Source of the DNA: Streptomyces flaveolus
Lineage (GTDB): Bacteria > Actinomycetota > Actinomycetes > Streptomycetales > Streptomycetaceae
Direction of reading: 5' to 3'
NCBI RefSeq assembly: GCF_000716535.1
Contig: NZ_JNWV01000019.1
Span: 155,352-219,351, forward strand
DNA length: 64,000 nucleotides
Part shown: positions 1 to 5,772 of the stretch, piece after piece
How positions within the stretch are numbered: position 1 is the first letter of the stretch
Layout: each line of letters begins with the position of its first letter
Notes under the pieces: model-generated
What the model was told of the DNA's origin: nothing
Databases searched by the model: none
The model's input: only the letters and a program-made list of their open reading frames with translations
Position numbers and translations under genes: made by a program

Positions 1-43
1 CCGTCCCCCGGCCGTGGACGAACCACCGGGCCCGTACCGCGGC

Positions 44-781
44 TCAGCGGGCCGGCGGTGCCGCCCGCCCGGTGCGGCCGTACGCCGACAGATGGCGGTA
101 CGGCCAGGTCTGGAGCCAGTCGGAACGGGTGTCGTCGACCGTGCAGCCCGCCAGCTTCAGCCGCTCGGCGATCTTGCGCAAGGCGGTCTCCGTGCCGTCG
201 AACCGGATGACGTTCCGGCCGGCGATGTCGGCGATCGGGCGCAGCTCCCCGACCTCCACCATCAGGGTGCGTTCCGGGTAGGCCATCAGCACCATGCCCA
301 GCTCGATGAGCACGTTGGGCCGCGGCTGACCGGTGGGTTCGGTCTCGAACGGCGGCTCGGTCCGGCCGCGCAGGTCCGGGTGGAGCTGGACGATGTCGTC
401 CGGGGTGAGCAGCACGAGGGCCGCCTGGGCCAGCTCGGGGGCTCCGGCGACGACCTCGCCGAGGAAGGGCGCCGTCCTGCCGGTGGCCTTGACCAGGTCC
501 TCCCACTCCAGCGGGCGCAGATCGAGCAGGCGCAGCAGGTCGAACATCCTCAGCCGCACCTCCTCGTCCCGCCCGTGGACCACGAAGACGTTGCGGCGGC
601 GGTCGGGGGCGGGGCCGTCCTGGTCCGGGCCGGTGTCGCGGGCGGCGGGAGGAGCGCCGTAGTGGTTCTGCGTGCCCGAGTTGGTGGTGTTGTTGTTGCC
701 GGTGACGAAGCTGTTGTTGCGCCCGAAGTCGTTCCGGCTCCCGTAGTCGCTGCTGTTGCCGCCCGTGGAGGTGTGCGTCAT
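44..781 (-). CDS. TIR-like (Cap12/Pycsar-type) effector with N-terminal Asn/Gly-rich motif
   Basis: This 245-aa protein has two parts. Residues 20-42 form a low-complexity motif, NNSFVTGNNNTTNSGTQ, and residues 64 to about 215 form a TIR-like nucleotide-binding domain (the PF10137 type). The domain opens with NVFVVHGRDEE, continues with a VLLTPDD strand, and carries NVLIELG, whose Glu160 matches the NADase glutamate of this family. Members act as NAD-degrading effectors in CBASS/Pycsar-type anti-phage defence (known for the family; not shown here). The start overlaps the stop of the upstream gene by 4 bases, so the two are probably translationally coupled. The upstream protein ends in nearly the same Asn/Gly motif, which suggests homotypic assembly between the partners. 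No nucleotide cyclase is nearby, so a cyclic-nucleotide trigger is not supported. The TIR-like call is solid; a defence role is inference. Confidence 0.8.
   Translation of the reverse strand: MTHTSTGGNSSDYGSRNDFGRNNSFVTGNNNTTNSGTQNHYGAPPAARDTGPDQDGPAPDRRRNVFVVHGRDEEVRLRMFDLLRLLDLRPLEWEDLVKATGRTAPFLGEVVAGAPELAQAALVLLTPDDIVQLHPDLRGRTEPPFETEPTGQPRPNVLIELGMVLMAYPERTLMVEVGELRPIADIAGRNVIRFDGTETALRKIAERLKLAGCTVDDTRSDWLQTWPYRHLSAYGRTGRAAPPAR
668..725. repeat. 58-bp direct repeat, copy 1 (inside TIR-like gene)
   Basis: This segment encodes the NNSFV-to-GTQ motif of the TIR-like protein. It matches 823-880 at 53 of 58 positions by eye, so the shared protein motif reflects either recent duplication or strong co-selection. 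Confidence 0.85.
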
Positions 782-2355
782 GCGGATCCCGCCCCCTGAC
801 CGCCGTTGGGGCCGCCGAAGCTCTGCGTGCCCGAGTTGGTGGTGTTGTTGTCGCCGTGCACGAAGCTGTTGTTGTGCCCGTAGTTGTTGAGGATGTTCGT
901 CTGACGGGCCTCGTGCTCCGTCAGGTCCACGTTGTGCTCGTACAGGAAGTCACGGACGACGTGGAGGAACTGGCGCTCCACGATCTGCGTGTACTTGATG
1001 GTGTCGGTCTCCTGGAAGAAGACGTGGAAGCGGGGGCTGGTCGCCATCTCCCGGACGCTGGTGACCGCGCCGCGGTTGAGCAGGGCGTCGGCGTAGCGGC
1101 CGAGGCCGAACTCGCTGGTGTCGGCCGGCTGCGGCAACCGGATCTTCTCCTTGGTCCACGGCAGTCGCGGCAGCACCTGGGCACCCGCGGCCTTGGCGGC
1201 GGCCGACCGTACCGCGGAGTGGGGCGTGCCGCGCAGGGTGTGCCAGGCCAGCTTGAGCAACAGCCGCTCGTCCAGGGCGGCGGGGAGCCGGTCCACCAGC
1301 TGGAAGCTCGCCCGGACCGGCGCCAGCACGTACGAGTAGAACTCGGTGTGCAGGGTGTTCCCCTTGAGGTCGAAGCCCACGAACGCCGTGGTGACCAGCT
1401 CCTGGTCCCAGGAGCCCACCCGGACGCACAGATAGCTGCGTCCGGTGTCGTGAACGTCCTGCCAGTCGCCGTCGAGCTGCTCGGGGGTCGGCTCCGCCAC
1501 GCCCCGGAGCGTCGTGACGGCCGTGGTGAAGGTGCTCCGCTCGACGGCGAGGCCCTCGATCCGCTGCGTCGGGCGGGCCTGGGCGCGCAGCCGGGCGGTC
1601 AGGCGGTCGGCGACGTAGGCGGTCAGCTCCTCGACGGTGAAGGGGACGACCTCCTTGCGCTTGGGCTCCTGGCCGGTCGCGCCGGGTGCCGCGGGCGGGC
1701 CCGCGCCGGGACGGCCGTCGAACACCCCGAGCGGCGCGCCGATCAGCAGTTCCGCGTTGGACCAGCGGCGCACCTGGGTGCCCGCGCCGACGAACGGCTT
1801 GTAGCCGCCGTAGCGGATCACCGTGCCGTCCGAGGACTGTTCCCGCCTGATCTTGTCCACCAGTTCGGGCGTCAGCTCGGGGTGCTCGGGGTACGAACCG
1901 TCGAACCCCCGGCCCCGGCGTCCCCCGCCGGTCGGAGGGGCCAGCCGGCGCGTCAGCGTCTGGAGGGTGACGACCCGCCGCAGGAAGGCGGTGACCCACA
2001 GCAGCCACAGCACCGCCAGCAGCGCGGTCCACCCGCTCAGCGCGCCGGTGACCATGAGGACGAACGTGACGGCGGCGCCCGCGGCGAACACGGCCAGCCG
2101 GAGGCGCTGGAGCCGGCGCGCGGCCAGCGCGTGCGCGAGCACGGGCACCGCGTCGTAGCCGTACGACGGGGCCACCACCCGGTACCGGTGGGTCAGCAAC
2201 TCGCGGATGACGCCGGCGCGGTAGACCGGGTCGAGGTAGGTGCCCGCGCACAGCAGCCGGGTGGCGTTGCTCGTGGCGTCGGCGGCCGGGCGGGCCGCGA
2301 CCGGCCGGTCCGGTTCCGGCGACGGAGCGGGCACGGTGAGGAAGTCACTCGCCAT
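778..2355 (-). CDS. Two-TM membrane protein ending in the shared Asn/Gly-rich motif; putative sensor partner of the TIR-like protein
   Basis: This 525-aa protein matches no family I can name. Two hydrophobic helices lie at about residues 85-106 and 109-129, with only a short turn between them, so both long ends should be cytoplasmic. Residues 130-480 are soluble and mixed alpha/beta. The last 30-odd residues carry NNSFVHGDNNTTNSGTQ (about 496-512), almost identical to the N-terminal motif of the TIR-like protein encoded next. The gene sits second in a three-gene minus-strand unit, 21 bases after the NTF2-like gene and overlapping the TIR-like gene by ATGA. In bacterial amyloid-signalling pairs a receptor and its effector share such a motif (established for other families). 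Here that role is inferred. Confidence 0.75.
   Translation of the reverse strand: MASDFLTVPAPSPEPDRPVAARPAADATSNATRLLCAGTYLDPVYRAGVIRELLTHRYRVVAPSYGYDAVPVLAHALAARRLQRLRLAVFAAGAAVTFVLMVTGALSGWTALLAVLWLLWVTAFLRRVVTLQTLTRRLAPPTGGGRRGRGFDGSYPEHPELTPELVDKIRREQSSDGTVIRYGGYKPFVGAGTQVRRWSNAELLIGAPLGVFDGRPGAGPPAAPGATGQEPKRKEVVPFTVEELTAYVADRLTARLRAQARPTQRIEGLAVERSTFTTAVTTLRGVAEPTPEQLDGDWQDVHDTGRSYLCVRVGSWDQELVTTAFVGFDLKGNTLHTEFYSYVLAPVRASFQLVDRLPAALDERLLLKLAWHTLRGTPHSAVRSAAAKAAGAQVLPRLPWTKEKIRLPQPADTSEFGLGRYADALLNRGAVTSVREMATSPRFHVFFQETDTIKYTQIVERQFLHVVRDFLYEHNVDLTEHEARQTNILNNYGHNNSFVHGDNNTTNSGTQSFGGPNGGQGAGSA
823..880. repeat. 58-bp direct repeat, copy 2 (3' end of membrane protein gene)
   Basis: This is the partner of the repeat at 668-725. 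It encodes the C-terminal Asn/Gly-rich motif of the membrane protein. Confidence 0.85.
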
Positions 2356-2376
2356 TGTCTTCTCGCTCCGCTCTGC

Positions 2377-2985
2377 TCAGCCGGTGGGGTTCATGGAGGC
2401 GTCGGTGATGACACCGTCGACCACGGTGTACCGGCCGCTGTACGACTTCTGCGTGCCGTCGGTCTGCAGGGCGAGGAGATCCACCCGGACCGTCTCGCCC
2501 TGGACGGACTCGATGGTGACGTCGTCCCGCTCGGTGGTGGCGAAGCCCGACACGAAGGAGGTGTAGGACGCGTCGAGGTTCTTGCCGCCCAGGTCCCAGG
2601 CGGTCTGGTAGTCGCGCTCGTTGATGGCCTCGAAGAAACGGGACACCGTGCCGGCGGGGCTGTCGGCCGCCTCGGTGCTCTCGGTGCCGGCCGGGCTGGA
2701 AGCGGTGTCCGTGGGGTCGGCGCTGTCGGTGGACGACCAGGTCGGCGTCTCGTACGCCGTGGAGGTGTCCGGTGCCGGCGTGTCCGGGAACGACGGGCCG
2801 GAGCCGCCGGAGTAGCCGCTGCCGTCGAAGGACGGCGTCCCGGGTCCGCCGTCCTCCGAGCCCAGGTGGGACGCGATGCCCATGAGCAGGATCAACAGAA
2901 AGGGGACACCACCGATGAGCAGTGCGTACGTCCGCTCCCTACCGCCGGCGGGTAAGAGGCTCGGCGGCTCGTAGGTGTGGTTCAT
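2377..2985 (-). CDS. Single-TM protein with extracellular Ser/Thr/Pro-rich linker and NTF2/DUF4878-like domain
   Basis: This 202-aa protein has a short cytoplasmic head, one TM helix at about residues 23-41 (ALLIGGVPFLLILLMGI), a low-complexity Ser/Thr/Pro/Asp linker (about 45-105), and a C-terminal domain that begins SPAGTVSRFFEAINERDY. A helix of that kind followed by beta strands resembles NTF2-like/DUF4878 folds of secreted lipoproteins. I chose ATG 2985 because GAGGA lies 6-8 bases upstream; a TTG at 2997 would add four residues. It is first in the unit with the two-TM and TIR-like genes, so it may present an extracellular ligand-binding domain for that system (inference). Confidence 0.65.
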   Translation of the reverse strand: MNHTYEPPSLLPAGGRERTYALLIGGVPFLLILLMGIASHLGSEDGGPGTPSFDGSGYSGGSGPSFPDTPAPDTSTAYETPTWSSTDSADPTDTASSPAGTESTEAADSPAGTVSRFFEAINERDYQTAWDLGGKNLDASYTSFVSGFATTERDDVTIESVQGETVRVDLLALQTDGTQKSYSGRYTVVDGVITDASMNPTG

Positions 2986-3053
2986 GGGTCCTCGCAACTC
3001 CCGGCAGACGGCCGGGATCTCGCTCGTTCCGTCGGTATGACGACAGTCACTCT

Positions 3054-3071
3054 GCCCGACATCCGTCGGGC
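3054..3071. terminator. Small inverted repeat downstream of the RiPP cassette
   Basis: A 7-bp stem (gcccgac/gtcgggc) with loop atcc lies about 70 bases after the stop of the DUF5825-like gene and about 70 bases upstream of the NTF2-like gene. It could terminate the RiPP transcript or be an operator. It has no T tract, which is usual in this GC range. Confidence 0.3.
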
Positions 3072-3141
3072 GGGCGCCGGATTCGCGCTTCCGATGCGCT
3101 TCCGATCCGCGACGCGCGGGGCGGGTGCGGCGGACAGGGGT

Positions 3142-3735
3142 TCAGATCGCGGTGCAGGGCACCGGCCACCGCCGGACGCGCGGGGGCAGGGTCACCGCCC
3201 AGTCGCCGCCCGTCAGGACCAGCCGCTCGGCCGCGAGCAGCCCCAGCGCCTCCCGCTCGGTGGCGTCCAGCTCCGCGACGGGCGTGGGCTCCAGCAGCCG
3301 GAGGAACGTGGTGTGCAGCGCGGGGTGGTCCAGGGTCAGGCGGACGGCCGTGCCCCGCTCCCTGCGGTCCAGGACCGTGACGAAGTCCGGGCCGCGCCGG
3401 TGGTAGAGGGTGCCGTGGGCGTGGCCGGCCCGCCAGGACGCCAACACCCGTGGATCGGCGTGCAGTTCGGTGGGCGGCGGAAGGTGGCGCAGCAGGCGGG
3501 GGTCGTACGACGGTGTGCCCGTCGCCCGCCAGTCCACGCCGAGGCCCAGGCCCTGGCACTCGCGCAGGAACCGTACCGCCTCCGCCGTCGCACGGCCCGT
3601 GCCGCTCATGTCCAGGGGCTCGGCGACCTCGACCCGGCGCCCGGTGCGTCGGTGCGGCACGCGGCCGGGCAGCCCGCTCACCGCGTCCTCCTCGGCCGGC
3701 CCGCTCGTCCCGCCCTCCCCGGTCGGCCCGCTCAC
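3142..3735 (-). CDS. DUF5825-like RiPP-cassette protein
   Basis: This is a soluble 197-aa protein. The arrangement of a roughly 200-residue protein directly after a RiPP maturation radical SAM enzyme matches the DUF5825 family of Streptomyces, as I recall it. Visible features are an Arg/Trp-rich centre (DPRVLASWRAGHAHGTLYHR) and a C-terminal helical segment, DATEREALGLLAAERLVL. Its function is unknown; a peptide-recognition partner for the radical SAM enzyme is plausible. The GTG start at 3735 overlaps the TGA of the enzyme gene (GTGA), indicating translational coupling. Internal starts at VSGLPG or MSGTG cannot be excluded. Confidence 0.6.
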   Translation of the reverse strand: MSGPTGEGGTSGPAEEDAVSGLPGRVPHRRTGRRVEVAEPLDMSGTGRATAEAVRFLRECQGLGLGVDWRATGTPSYDPRLLRHLPPPTELHADPRVLASWRAGHAHGTLYHRRGPDFVTVLDRRERGTAVRLTLDHPALHTTFLRLLEPTPVAELDATEREALGLLAAERLVLTGGDWAVTLPPRVRRWPVPCTAI

Positions 3736-5579
3736 CCGGCCCCCTCGGGCAGCCTGACCGGCTCTCCCCAGGTCGGCAGGGAGACGTACGTGGTGCCGTC
3801 GCGGAACAGCAGACCCAGGCAGAACGCGTCGTCGACCCATGCGTCCAGGGCGCGCGCCGGCACCTCGTGGCCGTCGGCGGTCAGCAGGCGGTGCAGCGCG
3901 GGAACGGTCCGGCCGTCCTCCAGCCGGCGCAGGGCCGCGGCCCGCCAGCCGGTGCAGCGGTGGGTGGCGGGCGGACGGCCGGACCGACGGTCGTGCACCA
4001 GCAGCTCCGCGCCGTCCTCCTCGAACAGCAGCCGGGAGTCCGCGTACCCGGCCCGCCAGGCGGCCACCGCCTCCTTCAACCGCCGCTCGACCGGGCCGCC
4101 GATGCCCGCGGGCTCGGTGTCGAACAGGTAGACCAGATCGGCGAGTTCTTCCTCGGGCAGGTCGTAGACGTGCTGGTACATCGCGGCCGGGCGGCGCTTG
4201 CCGAAGCCGAGGCCGGGGTCGGTGAAGTGCGGGCTGAACCGCTCGAGCTGGATGCGGTGGGCGCCGCTCGGCGGCTGGAGGTGGACCAGCGCGGGCAACT
4301 GGTCGATGACGGGCGTGTAGTCGTCGGTGGTCTCGCCGGGGAAGCCGTAGAGCAGGTTCCAGGAGCAGGTCAGGGCGTGGTTCTCGCACTCGCGCAGGGT
4401 GCGGACGTTACGGGCGCCGGTGACGCCCTTGTCCATGAGGTCCAGGACGCGGCTGCCCAGGCTCTCGATGCCGGGCTGGATGTGCACGGTGCCGGAGGCG
4501 CCGAGGAGTTCGAGCTGGGCGGGGGTGAGGTTCGACTTGACCTCGTAGTGCAGCCGCAGGTCCCAGCCGCTGTCGGCCACCCGGGGCAGGAAGTCGCGGA
4601 AGTAGGTCATGTCGATGATGTTGTCGACGGTGACCACGTCGAGGAGGCGGTGGCGGCGCACCAGCCGGTCGATCTCCGTCCACAGCCGCTCCCCCGGCTT
4701 GGCGCGGAAGGCCATGGCCGTGCCGTTCAGCCCGCAGAAGGTGCAGTGGTGCTTCTCGCCCCACCAGCAGCCCCGGGCTCCCTCCACGACGAGCTTCGGG
4801 TGGATGTGCTCCTGGACGGGGGAGGCGTCCAGGGCCGCCTGCCACTGGTCGTAGTCGGGTGAGGGTATGTCGGCCGGGGCCACGGTCCGCCGGGTCTCCG
4901 TGTTGGCCCGGGACACCGTGCCGTCCCACCAGCACAGCCCGGGGACGTCCGCCGGGGCGGTGCCGGCGTCCAGGTGGCGCAGCAGCGCGGGGAAGGCGTA
5001 CTCGGCCTCGCCGCGGACCACGTGGTCGACGAAGGGGTGGTTGCGGTGCAGGGCGTGGCCCATCGGGCCGTCGCAGTTGCTGCCGCCGAGGACGACCGTC
5101 AACTCCGGGCGCCTGAGCTTGAGTTCGCGGGCGAGGGCCAGGGACGGCACGTTCTGCATGAACGTGCTGGTGAACCCGACGACGTCCGGCCCGGCCGCCA
5201 GCACCTCGGTGGCGCAGGCGTCGATGAAGCCGGCCGCGTACGGGCGCATGGCGAGGGCCGTGTCGATGAAGACGTCCCGGCCGGCCGCGTACTCCGTCAG
5301 CCGGGCCTCGCCCCAGCCGGGGTCGTCGTACAGGACGCCGGAGAAGACCCAGTCGCCGAGGCCGTGGAAGATGGCGTCGCTGCCGACGGCGACGTAGTCG
5401 CCCGGCCGGAGCCGGCCGCCGGAGCGCTCCAGCAGGTACTCCGCCCAGCGCAGGGAGGCGTGGAACTCGGTCACCTCGTCGCCGGGGCGGGCCCGCCGCA
5501 CGATCCGGTAGAGCAGGCCCAGTTGCAGCGAGGGCAGGTCGAGCGGGTGCCACGGCATCGTGACCAGGTGGACGCGCAT
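3732..5579 (-). CDS. RiPP maturation radical SAM protein with B12-binding domain (rSAM_ocin type, putative C-methyltransferase)
   Basis: This 615-aa enzyme has an N-terminal cobalamin-binding-like domain (about residues 60-200, with VVGFTSTFMQNVPSLALA and VVLGGSNCDG). A radical SAM core follows, with an unusual CX7CX2C cluster site in GCWWGEKHHCTFCGLNG. That spacing and the following Asn are typical of the RiPP maturation radical SAM protein 1 family, which modifies ribosomal peptides, probably by C-methylation at unactivated carbons (family knowledge). I chose ATG 5579: it lies two bases after the stop of the short peptide gene, and the 57-residue upstream extension reads through that gene in another frame. 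The DUF5825-like gene overlaps its stop. The enzyme class is confident; the chemistry and target residue are inferred. Confidence 0.88.
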   Translation of the reverse strand: MRVHLVTMPWHPLDLPSLQLGLLYRIVRRARPGDEVTEFHASLRWAEYLLERSGGRLRPGDYVAVGSDAIFHGLGDWVFSGVLYDDPGWGEARLTEYAAGRDVFIDTALAMRPYAAGFIDACATEVLAAGPDVVGFTSTFMQNVPSLALARELKLRRPELTVVLGGSNCDGPMGHALHRNHPFVDHVVRGEAEYAFPALLRHLDAGTAPADVPGLCWWDGTVSRANTETRRTVAPADIPSPDYDQWQAALDASPVQEHIHPKLVVEGARGCWWGEKHHCTFCGLNGTAMAFRAKPGERLWTEIDRLVRRHRLLDVVTVDNIIDMTYFRDFLPRVADSGWDLRLHYEVKSNLTPAQLELLGASGTVHIQPGIESLGSRVLDLMDKGVTGARNVRTLRECENHALTCSWNLLYGFPGETTDDYTPVIDQLPALVHLQPPSGAHRIQLERFSPHFTDPGLGFGKRRPAAMYQHVYDLPEEELADLVYLFDTEPAGIGGPVERRLKEAVAAWRAGYADSRLLFEEDGAELLVHDRRSGRPPATHRCTGWRAAALRRLEDGRTVPALHRLLTADGHEVPARALDAWVDDAFCLGLLFRDGTTYVSLPTWGEPVRLPEGAG

Positions 5580-5581
5580 GT

Positions 5582-5668
5582 TCAGCGGGTCGGCCGCTTC
5601 TCCAGGATCGCCGGCCGGCGGGTGGTGCTCCGCTCGTCCTCGCGGACCACGATCTTCTTGATCTCCAC
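5582..5668 (-). CDS. Putative RiPP precursor peptide, 28 aa
   Basis: This small gene ends two bases before the radical SAM start. From GTG 5668 it gives a 28-residue, highly charged peptide, with MEIKKIVVREDERSTTRR at the N-terminus followed by PAILEKRPTR. AGGGGAG lies 8 bases upstream, a good ribosome binding site; an in-frame ATG at 5686 would give 34 aa but has none. It contains no Cys, one Ser and three Thr, so it is unlikely to be a lanthipeptide. Methylation or another radical modification at Arg, Ile, Val or Pro carbons would fit the enzyme next door. The context supports a precursor, but I do not recognise the peptide family. Confidence 0.65.
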   Translation of the reverse strand: MEIKKIVVREDERSTTRRPAILEKRPTR

Positions 5669-5696
5669 GCTCGCCACTCCCCTCATGGCGTGCGAA

Positions 5697-5755
5697 CGCC
5701 CTTGCGTCGCACGGCTGTCCACCATATGGACATGTGTGTGTGCGACACAAGGGCG
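5697..5755. promoter_or_regulatory. 59-bp dyad symmetry ahead of the RiPP precursor gene
   Basis: Outer arms of 16 bases (5697-5712 and 5740-5755) pair at 15 of 16 positions. Inside them lie tgtcc/ggaca arms around a ccatatgg core. The dyad fills the gap between the stop of pnkp (5773) and the precursor gene. It could be the pnkp terminator, an attenuator or an operator for the RiPP cassette. The AT-richer palindromic centre favours a protein-binding site over a simple terminator. Confidence 0.55.
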
Positions 5756-5772
5756 TTGTGTGACGGTCGTGC

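Noticed and set aside
44..781. CBASS or Pycsar operon membership
   Set aside because: No CD-NTase or uridylate/adenylate cyclase is adjacent. Only the effector domain resembles those systems.
2240..2955. Plus-strand frames opposite the NTF2-like gene
   Set aside because: The minus strand has a TM helix, a linker and a folded domain with a ribosome binding site. The plus frames have neither start signal nor motif.
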